Shown here in pieces: positions 23,957 through 34,353 of a DNA stretch of 35,350 bases (within the stretch, counting starts at the first letter, position 1; each line of letters opens with the position of its first letter). This DNA is from Blastococcus sp. (GTDB taxonomy: Bacteria; Actinomycetota; Actinomycetes; Mycobacteriales; Geodermatophilaceae). A program made the position numbers and the translations under genes. The stretch spans positions 1-35,350 of the forward strand of contig JAOPWH010000020.1 in the NCBI GenBank assembly GCA_025965795.1, read 5' to 3'. The notes below the pieces were generated by a model. It was not told the DNA's origin. It saw only the letters and a list, made by a program, of their open reading frames with translations, and did not search any database.

Positions 23957-24336
23957 CGCATGACCCCCGTTCCGGTGAGCGTGACGCCCGACCCGAAGAA
24001 GCCGGTGAGGTAGGGCATCCGATAGGTGATGGTCAGTCGCACATTGGTGGGGCCGGCGCCCGTCGTCGGGCACGCCACCGGGATCTGGATCTGTGCGTCG
24101 GTCAGGGCGGGGTTCAGGGAATCGGCCGCGTTCCGGACGACGGCCCTGGCGTCGACGGCGTCGTTCCGCAGCGCCATGGCCCGCACGCCCTCACGGGCCG
24201 CGGCCGACAGGGTGCCCTGCACCTGGAAGGCGTGGCCGAACTCGGCGATGCCGATGACCAGCATGATGAGCAGCGGAACGATGAAGGCGAACTCCACCGC
24301 GCTGGCACCGCGTTCGTCGCGGAGCGTCCTCCTCAT
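23944..24336 (-). CDS. tadE: TadE-like pseudopilin
   Basis: The 130-residue protein has a short basic leader, a prepilin-like site RGASAVEFAFIVPLLIMLVI (Gly then Ala-Ser-Ala-Val-Glu-Phe) and a single membrane helix. Its exported domain of about 90 residues ends with TGTGVMRCAG and has two cysteines. TadE-type proteins are minor pseudopilins processed by the Tad prepilin peptidase. The gene lies downstream of flp beyond a strong hairpin, and overlaps tadG. Confidence 0.9.
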   Translation of the reverse strand: MRRTLRDERGASAVEFAFIVPLLIMLVIGIAEFGHAFQVQGTLSAAAREGVRAMALRNDAVDARAVVRNAADSLNPALTDAQIQIPVACPTTGAGPTNVRLTITYRMPYLTGFFGSGVTLTGTGVMRCAG

Positions 24337-24363
24337 CCGTGCTCACCACCTCTCCTCGTGCAG

Positions 24364-24401
24364 CGGCGCAGCGGCCCTCACGTCGGAGGGCCGCTGCGCC
24401 G
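24364..24401 (-). terminator. Perfect 16-bp hairpin between flp and tadE
   Basis: CGGCGCAGCGGCCCTC (24364-24379) and its exact reverse complement (24386-24401) are separated by six bases. It begins 23 bases after the flp stop and ends 28 bases before the tadE start. It can act as a partial terminator or as an mRNA 3' end stabiliser, giving much more pilin than machinery transcript. Confidence 0.7.
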
Positions 24402-24423
24402 GGGACAGCCGGGACGACTCAGA

Positions 24424-24630
24424 TCAGGGCTTGGGGGTCAGGTCGCCGGCGATGCCCTCGAACATCGCCTTCAGGTTGTCGCCGAGCAGGGTGACGGCGG
24501 CGATGATCACGACGGCGATCAGGCCGACCATGAGGCCGTACTCGACGGCGGTCGCACCCTTCTCGTCGTTCTTGAGACGGTCCTGGGCGAAGGCGACCAG
24601 GCTGACGATGGTGGCGTAGGCGTTCAGCAT
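24424..24630 (-). CDS. flp: Flp-type major pilin
   Basis: The 68-residue prepilin has a leader (MLNAYATIVSLVAFAQDRLK), the cleavage motif KGATAVEYGL with Glu at +5 and Tyr at +6 after the Gly, and one hydrophobic helix (MVGLIAVVIIAAVTLLGDNL). A short polar end follows. After cleavage and assembly it forms the Flp pilus used for adherence. ATG 24630 has an AGGAG site seven bases upstream, so the longer open frame up to 24684 is not used. A strong hairpin follows the gene. Confidence 0.95.
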   Translation of the reverse strand: MLNAYATIVSLVAFAQDRLKNDEKGATAVEYGLMVGLIAVVIIAAVTLLGDNLKAMFEGIAGDLTPKP

Positions 24631-24730
24631 CTTCGTGCTCCTGAGGGGGTTGGCCGGCCGGTCCGGATCGGCTGACCCGGCCATTGCGGCTGTGACAGAG
24701 ATGTCGAACGGGTGCGGGGCCGACTTGAGA

Positions 24731-24743
24731 GTGAGCCCCTCAC
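24731..24743. other. Small inverted repeat in the flp upstream region
   Basis: GTGAG-CCC-CTCAC lies about 100 bases before the flp start, between flp and the prepilin peptidase gene (24631-24817). It could be a binding site or a weak terminator for the peptidase gene. No clear promoter boxes are seen. Confidence 0.25.
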
Positions 24744-24817
24744 ACTGAGGAGCCGGGCCACTCCAACGGGCGTACGAGAGTGCCGAAGCTGACTCAGCGT
24801 GACCGGAAACGGGGCCT

Positions 24818-25477
24818 TCAGCGCAGCAGCGCGTCGCTCCAGCCGACCACCAGCGCGGCGCCGAGCAGCATGGCCGGGCCGAACGGGAGCTCGCCGCGCA
24901 AGCTCACCTTCCTCGCCGCGAGCAGCACGAGGGCGACGAGCGCCTGGACGACGAAGCCCGCGACGGCGCCGAGCAGGACGGCGCCCCAGCCCAGCCAGCC
25001 CAGGTGCAGACCGAGGAGGCCGGCCAGCTTCACGTCGCCCATGCCGAGGCTCTTCGGGGAGATCAGCGCCAGCACCAGGAAGACCGCGAAGAGGACGACG
25101 GCACCGAGGCCCGCCCGGAGCAGCGCCGGCCAGTCGTGCTCACCCGCCGCGGCTCCGGTCAGCAGGCCGGCGCCGATCACGACGGACGGTCCGACGACGC
25201 GATTGGGCAGGATCCGGTGCCGCAGGTCGATGACGGTCAGCAGGACACCGCCGGCTGCCAGGAACAGGAATGCGGGCAGATCCCAGGACAAGCCGAACCG
25301 CAGCGCGACGAGAACGAAGAGCACCGCCGTCCCGAGTTCGACGACCGGCGGCCGGACGGCGGCCCGTTTCTCGCCGCCGGGCCACGGAAACCGGCCGGCG
25401 GCCCGGTTGACCACGACGCCGGTCAGCAGGCCGAGAACCCCGGCGAGGACGGCGACGAGGGCGGGCACGGCCGACAC
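24818..25477 (-). CDS. A24 family prepilin peptidase (TadV-like)
   Basis: The 219-residue membrane protein has seven or eight hydrophobic segments. The two catalytic aspartates of type IV prepilin peptidases are in TVIDLRHRILPN (about residue 83) and GMGDVKLAGLLG (about residue 146). It lacks the cysteine-rich N-terminal methyltransferase domain of PilD, as is usual for this group. It should process Flp, TadE and possibly TadG. It stands directly upstream of flp on the same strand. ATG 25477 is used; no other start fits better. Confidence 0.9.
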   Translation of the reverse strand: MSAVPALVAVLAGVLGLLTGVVVNRAAGRFPWPGGEKRAAVRPPVVELGTAVLFVLVALRFGLSWDLPAFLFLAAGGVLLTVIDLRHRILPNRVVGPSVVIGAGLLTGAAAGEHDWPALLRAGLGAVVLFAVFLVLALISPKSLGMGDVKLAGLLGLHLGWLGWGAVLLGAVAGFVVQALVALVLLAARKVSLRGELPFGPAMLLGAALVVGWSDALLR

Positions 25478-25486
25478 CCTGACACA

Positions 25487-25515
25487 GCCGCCGGCGCACC
25501 TCGGGGAACGGCGGC
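25487..25515 (-). terminator. Possible terminator after chrA
   Basis: A 7-bp perfect inverted repeat (GCCGCCG at 25487-25493, CGGCGGC at 25509-25515, 15-base loop) lies between the chrA stop and the prepilin peptidase start. It could separate the chrA transcript from the Tad operon. Confidence 0.35.
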
Positions 25516-25525
25516 CGACCGCGCG

Positions 25526-26917
25526 TCAGTCGACCGGGAGCCCGATCAGCCCTGCGGCGAGGCCGAGGAGCGCGCAGACCCCGAGCGTGCGCAGGACCGA
25601 CCAGCGGAGGCCGAAGATCAGCACGGCCGCGACGACGGCGATCGCGAGGCCGACCGGTCGCAGCGTCGACAGATCGGGCAGCTCGAGCACCAACACGCCC
25701 TGGCCGACGGGGTGGTTCCTCCGGAAGAGCGTGTGCACCGCGAAGTAGACACCCAGGTTCGCGATCACTCCCACCACCGCCGCGGTGATGCCGGTGAGGG
25801 CAGCCGACAGCGACCGGTTGCCGCGAAGCCGCTCCATGTAGGGCGCGCCGAGAAGCACGAACATGAAGCTGGGCACGAACGTCACCCAGGTGACCAGGAG
25901 CGAGGCCACGACCGCGGCCGCCCACGGGTCGAGGGCACCCGGGTCGCGGTAGGCGCCCAGGAACGCCACGAACTGCACCACCATGATCAGCGGGCCCGGC
26001 GTGGTCTCGGCCAGCGCGAGGCCACGCACCATCTCCCCGGGCGCCAGCCAGCCGTAGACCGCCACCGCCTGCTGCGCGACGTAGGCGAGCACGGCGTACG
26101 CGCCACCGAACGTGACCACCGCGGCGCCGGAGAAGAAGAGTCCCTGCTGGGTGAAGACGCTGTGCCCGCCGGTCAGCAGGGCGACCGCGGCGACCGGCAC
26201 CCCCCAGACGAGCAGGCCGATGAGGAGCACCCGCAGCGTCCGGCGTCCCGACGGCCGCTCGGTGTGCAGCGCGTCGTCCGGAAGAACCGGAGGAGGGCCC
26301 TCGTCGGTCTCCCGGCCACCTCCTTGCGGAACGGTGTCCGGCCGCCACCGGTGCAGGGCCCAGCCGGCGAGCCCCGCGACCAGGACGACGAGGGGAAAGG
26401 GGATCCCGAACAGGAACAGCGCCAGGAAGGAGGCTCCGGCGATGCCGATCAGCGCGGGGCCGGTCAGGGCCCGCTTCGCCACCCGGACCACGGCCTGGGC
26501 GACGACGGCCAGCACCGCCGGCGCCAGGCCGGCGAACAGCGCGGTCACCGCGACCGTGGAGCCGAACGCCACGTACACGGCCGAGAGCACCAGCAGAGCG
26601 ACGACGCCGGGCAGGACGAACAGGCCGCCTGCGACCAGCCCACCGCGCGTGCCGTGCAGCAGCCACCCGACGTAGGTGGCCAGCTGCTGGGCCTCCGGGC
26701 CGGGAAGCAGCATGCAGTAGTTCATGGCGTGCAGGAAGCGGCGCTGCCCGATCCAGCGCTTGTCGTCGACCAGCGTGCGCTGCATGACGGCGATCTGGCC
26801 GGCCGGCCCGCCGAAGGTCTGCAGCGAGATGGCGAACCAGACGCGGACCGCGGTGCGGAACGGGATCCCAGAGGGGACGGCCACCATGGGTGGCCGGTCG
26901 GCGTCGCTGCTCACCAC
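25526..26917 (-). CDS. chrA: ChrA family chromate/anion transporter
   Basis: The 463-residue membrane protein has the long two-domain form of the CHR family. The N-terminal half has FGGPAGQIAVMQRTLVDDKR followed by LPGPEAQQLATYVGWLLHGT. The C-terminal half repeats the pattern as FGGAYAVLAYVAQQAV and LAETTPGPLIMVVQFVAFLG. About 10-12 membrane helices are predicted by eye. Characterised members export chromate in exchange for protons or sulfate; in soil actinobacteria the real substrate is often untested. No chrB or chromate regulator is adjacent. Start is GTG 26917 or the next GTG 26914, with GAGGAG upstream. Confidence 0.93.
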   Translation of the reverse strand: MVSSDADRPPMVAVPSGIPFRTAVRVWFAISLQTFGGPAGQIAVMQRTLVDDKRWIGQRRFLHAMNYCMLLPGPEAQQLATYVGWLLHGTRGGLVAGGLFVLPGVVALLVLSAVYVAFGSTVAVTALFAGLAPAVLAVVAQAVVRVAKRALTGPALIGIAGASFLALFLFGIPFPLVVLVAGLAGWALHRWRPDTVPQGGGRETDEGPPPVLPDDALHTERPSGRRTLRVLLIGLLVWGVPVAAVALLTGGHSVFTQQGLFFSGAAVVTFGGAYAVLAYVAQQAVAVYGWLAPGEMVRGLALAETTPGPLIMVVQFVAFLGAYRDPGALDPWAAAVVASLLVTWVTFVPSFMFVLLGAPYMERLRGNRSLSAALTGITAAVVGVIANLGVYFAVHTLFRRNHPVGQGVLVLELPDLSTLRPVGLAIAVVAAVLIFGLRWSVLRTLGVCALLGLAAGLIGLPVD

Positions 26918-27058
26918 ATCTCCTCGCGCCCGGTCCTCGATGGCGATGACCGAGGCTCCGGTCCGCGGCCATCTTGCCGAACGGACACCCGTCGGCGCAC
27001 CGGAACGGTTCCGGCGCCTGCGGGCGACTCGGAGTCATCCGCAGGCCATGATCGCTCC

Positions 27059-28117
27059 GTGAGCATCGACCCGGCGCCTGCCGCCGTGATGGAACCCGTC
27101 CGGTTCGGCCTGGTGGGGTACGGCTTCGGCGGCCGCTACTTCCATGCCCCCCTGCTCGCCGCGGCACCGGAGTGCGAGTTCATGGGGGTGGTGACGAGGT
27201 CCGCCGAGCGCCGTGCCCTGCTGGGCACCGAGCATCCCGGGGTGACGGCGTTCGGCTCCCTGACCGAACTGCGCGACGCCGGCGCCGAGGCGGTGGCCAT
27301 CTCGACGCCGGCCGACACGCACAGCCCGCTCACCGACGAGGCGCTCGAGCTGGGGCTTGCCGTGGTGTGCGACAAGCCGTTCGCTCTGGACGCCGATGCG
27401 GCGGGCCGATCGGTCGAGCTCGCGGAGCGGCTGGGGCTGCCCCTCTCGCCGTATCAGAACCGGCGCTGGGACTCCGACTTCCTGACACTGCGTTCCCTCG
27501 TGGCCGACGGGGTCCTCGGCGAGCTGACCCGGTTCGAGTCCCGCTTCGAGCGACTGGACCCCGACCCCGGTCCCCCGCCGTCCGGTGGCGGAACGCTCCG
27601 CGACTTCGGCAGCCACCTCGTCGACCAGGCGCTCGTCCTCCTCGGTCCGGTGGCCTCGGTCTACGCCGAGTGGCGCGGACGCGAGGACGGCCTGGACGAC
27701 GACGTGTTCGTGGCGCTCACCCATGTCGGCGGAGCGCGCTCGCACCTCTGGGGCAGCTGGAGCCAGGGCGCGCCGGGTCCCCGGTTCCGCGTCACGGGGA
27801 CGACGGGCAGCTACGTGAACACCAGCCTGATGGACGGTCAGGAGGACGCCTTGATCGCCGGGTCCACGCCGGCCACCCTCGGTGCCGACTGGGGCGCGGA
27901 GCCCGCCGAGCGCTGGGGACGGGTGCACCGCGGTGCCGACGGCGAGGTCGTGCCCACGCTGCCCGGCGCGTGGAGCACCTTCTATCCGACGTTCGCGCGT
28001 GCCGTTCGCGGGCAGGGTCCGGTGCCCGTCGACCCACGGGACGCCGTCATGACCGCGACCGTGCTGGACGCTGCCCGGCGAAGCGCCACCGACGGGGCCG
28101 TCGTCCGCCTCCGCTGA
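27059..28117 (+). CDS. Gfo/Idh/MocA family oxidoreductase
   Basis: The 352-residue NAD(P)-dependent dehydrogenase has the Rossmann start VRFGLVGYGFGGRYFHAPLL, the VVTRS segment, AVAISTPADTHSPL and the substrate-domain motif VVCDKPFALDADAA (the EKP-type lysine signature of the family appears as CDKP). The C-terminal domain has LRDFGSHLVDQALVLLG, with the His/Asp region used in catalysis. Related enzymes oxidise or epimerise sugars and inositols. Start is GTG 27059, or ATG 27089 (ten residues shorter), which begins just before the Rossmann strand. It converges on the ABC ATPase gene, six bases apart. Confidence 0.9.
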   Translation: MSIDPAPAAVMEPVRFGLVGYGFGGRYFHAPLLAAAPECEFMGVVTRSAERRALLGTEHPGVTAFGSLTELRDAGAEAVAISTPADTHSPLTDEALELGLAVVCDKPFALDADAAGRSVELAERLGLPLSPYQNRRWDSDFLTLRSLVADGVLGELTRFESRFERLDPDPGPPPSGGGTLRDFGSHLVDQALVLLGPVASVYAEWRGREDGLDDDVFVALTHVGGARSHLWGSWSQGAPGPRFRVTGTTGSYVNTSLMDGQEDALIAGSTPATLGADWGAEPAERWGRVHRGADGEVVPTLPGAWSTFYPTFARAVRGQGPVPVDPRDAVMTATVLDAARRSATDGAVVRLR

Positions 28118-28130
28118 CGCGGGTCAGCGG
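28111..28130. terminator. Palindromic hairpin holding both convergent stop codons
   Basis: CCGCTGAC-GCGG-GTCAGCGG is a perfect 8-bp stem with a 4-base loop. The stop codon of the oxidoreductase (28115-28117) lies in the left arm and that of the ABC ATPase (28126..28124) in the right arm. It can act as a compact two-way transcription end. Confidence 0.55.
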
Positions 28131-29290
28131 GCCGGCTCCGGGTGCCAGAGCGCCTCGCCGGTGACGGCGTCGAACACGTGTGCGCGAGCCGCCTCGACCG
28201 CCAGCCGCACCGACTGACCCGGCCGGACCTCGGCGCGGGCGGGGAAGAGTGAGCGCAGCATCGCACCCGTCGAGATGCTCGGGACGGCCTCCGGATCCGG
28301 CACGGTGACCAGTGGCGCGTCCATCACGACGGTCACGACGTTCTGCCGTCCCGTGTACTCCACGTTGGTCACCAAGCCGTCGAGCGCCACCGCGTCCGGG
28401 TCGTGCCCGGCGGCCGCGTCGAGCACGTCCTCGGCGCGCAGTCCCAGGATCAGGTCGCGGCCGACCTGCGCGCTCAGCGCCGACGGGAGCGAGCGCCACA
28501 GCGGCAGGGTCCGGGCGCCCACTTCGAAGCCCGCCTGCGCACCGGCGACCACCAGCCGGGCGGGCAGCAGGCCGATCGGCGGGCTGCCGACGAACGACGC
28601 CGCCAGCAGGTTCGCCGGTCGCTCGTAGAGCTCCCTCGGCGTGCCGACCTGCACGACGGCCCCGCGGTGCAGCAACGCCACGCGATCGGCGACCGCGAGC
28701 CCCTCCGCCTGGTCGTGGGTCACGTAGAACGTGGTCACGCCCAGCGAACGGACGACGTCGACGATCTCCCGCCGGACCTCGGCTCGCTGCTGGGCATCCA
28801 GGTCGGCCAACGGCTCGTCGAGCAGGAAGAGGTCGGGCTTCTGGACGAGCGCGTGGCCGATCCCGACCAGCCCGCGTTCACCACCGGAGAGCTGACCCGG
28901 CCGGCGGGACAGCAGGCCGCCGAGCTTCAGCTGCCGGGCCCGGCGGCCGATCCGCTGCTTCACCTCGGTCTCCGGGACGTGCTGCGCCCGCAGTCCCCAG
29001 CCGAGGTTGTGCGACACGTCGAGGAACGGGATCAGCGCCGACGCCTCGAAGACCATCGCCACGTGCCGCTCACCCGGTGACAGCGCCGTGACGTCGCGGC
29101 CGTTGATGAGCACCCGCCCGGAGCCGATCTGGTCGAGCCCGGCCATCGCCCGCAGCAGCGAGGACTTGCCGCTCCCGGACGGGCCCAGCACGACCAGCAG
29201 CTCGCCGTCGTCCGCCTCGAGGGAGACGTCCCGGAGGACCGGCGTGCCGCCGCGCACGACGGTCAGCCCTGTCACGCCCGTGCCGGTCAT
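28124..29290 (-). CDS. ABC transporter ATP-binding protein, MalK/UgpC-like, with altered Q-loop and signature
   Basis: The 388-residue protein has an N-terminal ATPase domain and a C-terminal TOBE-type domain (about residues 240-380), as in sugar importers of the MalK/UgpC group. Walker A is GPSGSGKSS, Walker B LFLLDEPLADLD, and the H-loop is YVTHDQAEG. The Q-loop, normally FQ, reads MVFEASALIPFLDV, so Gln is Glu. The signature reads LSGGERGLVGIGHALV instead of LSGGQRQRVAIARAL, losing the usual basic residues. No permease or binding-protein gene is adjacent. It may serve a distant transporter as a shared ATPase, or have a reduced or regulatory activity. ATG 29290 fits the usual N-terminus. 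Confidence 0.87.
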   Translation of the reverse strand: MTGTGVTGLTVVRGGTPVLRDVSLEADDGELLVVLGPSGSGKSSLLRAMAGLDQIGSGRVLINGRDVTALSPGERHVAMVFEASALIPFLDVSHNLGWGLRAQHVPETEVKQRIGRRARQLKLGGLLSRRPGQLSGGERGLVGIGHALVQKPDLFLLDEPLADLDAQQRAEVRREIVDVVRSLGVTTFYVTHDQAEGLAVADRVALLHRGAVVQVGTPRELYERPANLLAASFVGSPPIGLLPARLVVAGAQAGFEVGARTLPLWRSLPSALSAQVGRDLILGLRAEDVLDAAAGHDPDAVALDGLVTNVEYTGRQNVVTVVMDAPLVTVPDPEAVPSISTGAMLRSLFPARAEVRPGQSVRLAVEAARAHVFDAVTGEALWHPEPAR

Positions 29291-29388
29291 CGGCTCCGCC
29301 CGTCCGCGCCGCGTCGCTCCCTGTCGAGCCGCTGCTCAGCAGATGGTTCCACCACCACGCGCGATGCGTCGCCTGCAGTACCCCGGAC

Positions 29389-30156
29389 TCAGCGAGCCAG
29401 TGCGCCGGCAGGGACCGAGTGCCGTCCGGAGGACGCACGGTTCTGCACCGCGCGGAGGACGGCGAAGTATGCGACTACGAGCACGACGCAGATGAAGGAT
29501 TCGTGCAGACGAACCCCGTACCGCGTGATCGGGTGGAGCACGCCACCCGGATCCAGGACGCGCTCGAGCACCGAGAAGGTGATCGGGACGAGCACGAGTG
29601 CGGCGTAGAAGCCGTAGCGCCCGCCAGACGGGCGGGCGTCGGCGTCCAGGATGTGACGGTCGAAGACGTCGACGGCGAGCGGAAGCAGAACGAGGGCGCC
29701 GAGGGTCTCGGCGAGGCCGGTGACCAGCTCGGTCCGGGAGAACAGGACGATCACGGCGAAGAACGTGCCGGAGATCGCGAGCGGCACCCAGCGCGGCAGG
29801 GGGCGCGGCAACTGCAGATAGGGCACCACGAGGCCGGCCGCCAGGAAGGTCTCGTTCAGCGTGCGGAACCGCGACGGCAGGTCGGTGACCAGCAGACCGA
29901 CGCCGACCGCGACGAGGACCAGCCCGACCAGCAGGGTTGCCGGCCACTCGGTGCGGCTCCGGCGCAGGCGGGGACGGGCGAACTGGATCCAGCCGGCCAC
30001 GATGAGCGCGAGGACGAATCCCTCGCTGTTGAACCCGATTCGCCGCGCTGTTCCATCCGGCAGTACATCGGCCAGGAATTGCAGAAGAATGCTGGCCATC
30101 AGCAGTACCAGCCCGCCGTAGAAGACGATCCCGGCAATGACCTGACCCCGTCGCAT
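29389..30156 (-). CDS. Multi-pass membrane protein, unknown
   Basis: I do not recognise a family. The 255-residue protein has about eight hydrophobic segments, for example GIVFYGGLVLLMASILLQFL, GFVLALIVAGWIQFA, LLVGLVLVAVGVGLLV, WVPLAISGTFFAVIVLF, YGFYAALVLVPITF and SFICVVLVVAYFAVLRAV. The N-terminus MRRGQVIAG at ATG 30156 begins the first helix; the longer frame upstream is not coding. The C-terminus is a short basic tail. It is divergent from the RsbW-like gene. The preceding 98 bases up to the ABC ATPase gene show nothing clear. Confidence 0.75.
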   Translation of the reverse strand: MRRGQVIAGIVFYGGLVLLMASILLQFLADVLPDGTARRIGFNSEGFVLALIVAGWIQFARPRLRRSRTEWPATLLVGLVLVAVGVGLLVTDLPSRFRTLNETFLAAGLVVPYLQLPRPLPRWVPLAISGTFFAVIVLFSRTELVTGLAETLGALVLLPLAVDVFDRHILDADARPSGGRYGFYAALVLVPITFSVLERVLDPGGVLHPITRYGVRLHESFICVVLVVAYFAVLRAVQNRASSGRHSVPAGALAR

Positions 30157-30437
30157 CGGCAGAACGTAGCAACGGCCGGGGGTGCCGGTAAGAGACCTCG
30201 TCGCCCGTAGGAGTGAGACCGGGACGACCGTTCCGGGCGGGGTCTTCCCGGACGCGCCCGGCGAGAAATGACGGAGCACCGCCTCCCGGCCGTGTTCATC
30301 CGCCCCCTTGGGGGTAGTCCCTGCTCGTGACCGCGTGAGTCGCACCGGCAGAACTCCGGTTCGGAGCACTGACTGCCGATGACTCAGGAGCAAGGTTCTG
30401 GCCTGCGAGTCACCCCACCACGACAAGGATCCGGTCC
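30157..30437. other. 281-base divergent intergenic region
   Basis: The stretch lies between the membrane protein (minus) and the RsbW-like gene (plus) and should hold both promoters. Visible elements are CCCCC-TT-GGGGG (30303-30314), followed by GTAGTCC, and a small hairpin CTCCG-GTT-CGGAG near 30354-30366. No open frame in it looks coding. Confidence 0.4.
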
Positions 30438-30887
30438 ATGAACGGCACGCTCTGGGCTCGACGCCCCGCGCCTGAGCTCGACGTCCGGTCGACCTGCGTG
30501 TGGCACTGGGAACTGCGTGCGCCGCGCGACCTCACCACCTCCCGGATCGCCCTGCGGGAGGCGGTGCTCAACCGGTCGCTCCCCTGCGATGCGGCGGTCG
30601 ACGACCTGGACCGGCTCCTCCTCACCTTCGAGGAGCTCGCCTCGAACGGTCTCCGCCACGGACGCGGCCCCGTCACCGTCACGGTGACCGCCACCGCCGC
30701 CGGCTGGCTGATCGACGTCAGCGACGCGGCAACCACCCGCTCACCGGCCCCCGCCGTCGACCGCGATCCGGCCCAGGGTGGCCTCGGTCTGCACCTCGTG
30801 GCCCGGCTCAGCAGCACCCACGGCTGGTGGGTGCGGGCCGGCCGCAAGCACGTCTGGGCCTGCGTGACCCGCGCCGCCGTCGCCTGA
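30438..30887 (+). CDS. RsbW-like ATP-binding protein (HATPase, anti-sigma type)
   Basis: The 149-residue protein is a single HATPase_c domain of the RsbW/SpoIIAB type: N-box LLTFEELASNGLRHG, G1 box WLIDVSDAAT, and G2 box GGLGLHLVARLSS. Actinobacteria have many such short proteins; they act as anti-sigma factors or serine kinases in partner-switching systems. The histidine in the N-box replaces neither catalytic Glu nor Asn. The usual partner, an STAS anti-anti-sigma protein, is not adjacent. ATG 30438 follows AAGGATCC. Its target sigma factor is unknown. Confidence 0.85.
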   Translation: MNGTLWARRPAPELDVRSTCVWHWELRAPRDLTTSRIALREAVLNRSLPCDAAVDDLDRLLLTFEELASNGLRHGRGPVTVTVTATAAGWLIDVSDAATTRSPAPAVDRDPAQGGLGLHLVARLSSTHGWWVRAGRKHVWACVTRAAVA

Positions 30888-30971
30888 CCTGCGTCTCCCG
30901 GCGGGAACCTCCTGTCCGCGCGCACGGACCGGAGGACGGGTCTCCACGGGCTGACCTGGGACATCCCGTCC

Positions 30972-30983
30972 TCGATTGATCGA
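30972..30983. promoter_or_regulatory. Possible FurA operator upstream of fur-katG
   Basis: TCGAT-TG-ATCGA is an interrupted palindrome 27 bases before the fur start, in an AT-richer patch. In mycobacteria FurA represses its own promoter upstream of katG through an AT-rich site; here the match is positional only. Confidence 0.35.
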
Positions 30984-31010
30984 TTCCAGACGATCGGCCA
31001 GACTCCGACC

Positions 31011-33738
<2,728 letters not shown>

Positions 33739-33745
33739 GGCCGTT

Positions 33746-33778
33746 GTCGGGGCCGGTCGCGCGAGGGCCGGCCCCGAC
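33746..33778 (+). terminator. Terminator after katG
   Basis: A perfect 11-bp stem (GTCGGGGCCGG at 33746-33756, CCGGCCCCGAC at 33768-33778) with an 11-base loop begins 8 bases after the katG stop, in front of the convergent DUF4349 gene. Confidence 0.7.
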
Positions 33779-33792
33779 GTTCCGGCGTCGCC

Positions 33793-34323
33793 TCATTCCT
33801 GCGGCGGCACCGGCGTCGCCGCCGCCCACGGCAGGACGACGGCGAGGACGACGACGAGCGCGCTCAGGGCGGAGAGCAGAGCTCGCCATCCGGTGCCGAG
33901 CCCGTCCAGGAAGTTCTTCGGACCACCGGCCGGCGCCACACCGAACGTCTCCAGGTGCACGCTGAGCGTCGACAGGTCGACCTGGTCGGCCAGCAGAGCC
34001 CGCTGGGACTGCAGCGACTCCTGGTTGCACTGTCGCTCGGAGAGCGCCTTCTCGGCCGCCAACAGGGCCTCGGTGTCGGTCGCGCCCTCCATCAAGGTCT
34101 GCAGCCGCGCCGCCGAGCTCTGCAGCGCCGAGATCCGGGCGTCCAGGTCGACCGCAGTAGCGGTCACGTCCGAGTGGGACACCGACACGCTCTCGACGTC
34201 GCCCAGATCCTTCAGGTCGGCCAGGACACCGGTCAGCTCGTCGGCCGGCACCCGCACCACGAGGTCGGCGACGGACTCCGCCAGCTCGCTGACCCGCTGG
34301 GCACCGTCGGCCGGGTTCTCCAC
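33793..34323 (-). CDS. DUF4349 protein, N-terminally truncated and internally shortened
   Basis: DUF4349 proteins are usually about 300-residue lipoproteins with an N-terminal signal and a coiled-coil domain. Here the frame opens at GTG 34323 and gives only 176 residues, without signal peptide or lipobox. MENPADGAQRVSELAES runs almost directly into VADLVVRVPADELTGVLADL, where full-length relatives have a further stretch. The rest is intact: SVSHSDVTATAVDLDARISA, a coiled-coil around LQTLMEGATDTEALLAAEKA, QVDLSTLSVHLETFG, and a membrane helix near the end (LLSALSALVVVLAVVLPWAA). Without a signal sequence it is unlikely to reach its normal location, so it is probably a decaying gene. Confidence 0.65.
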   Translation of the reverse strand: MENPADGAQRVSELAESVADLVVRVPADELTGVLADLKDLGDVESVSVSHSDVTATAVDLDARISALQSSAARLQTLMEGATDTEALLAAEKALSERQCNQESLQSQRALLADQVDLSTLSVHLETFGVAPAGGPKNFLDGLGTGWRALLSALSALVVVLAVVLPWAAATPVPPQE

Positions 34324-34353
34324 GGCCAGGGAGACGGCCAGGAACCGCCCGGA

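Noticed and set aside
17783-25477. Missing secretin and outer-membrane parts in the Tad locus
   Set aside because: Expected for a bacterium without a Gram-negative outer membrane; not a sign of a broken locus.
25004-27058. Plus-strand open frame of more than 680 codons upstream of the Gfo/Idh/MocA gene
   Set aside because: It is antisense to chrA and the prepilin peptidase; only the part from 27059 is a gene.
30295-30320. Possible sigma-B-type promoter (GTTCAT followed by GGGTAG)
   Set aside because: The spacing of about 11-12 bases is too short and the boxes are poor.
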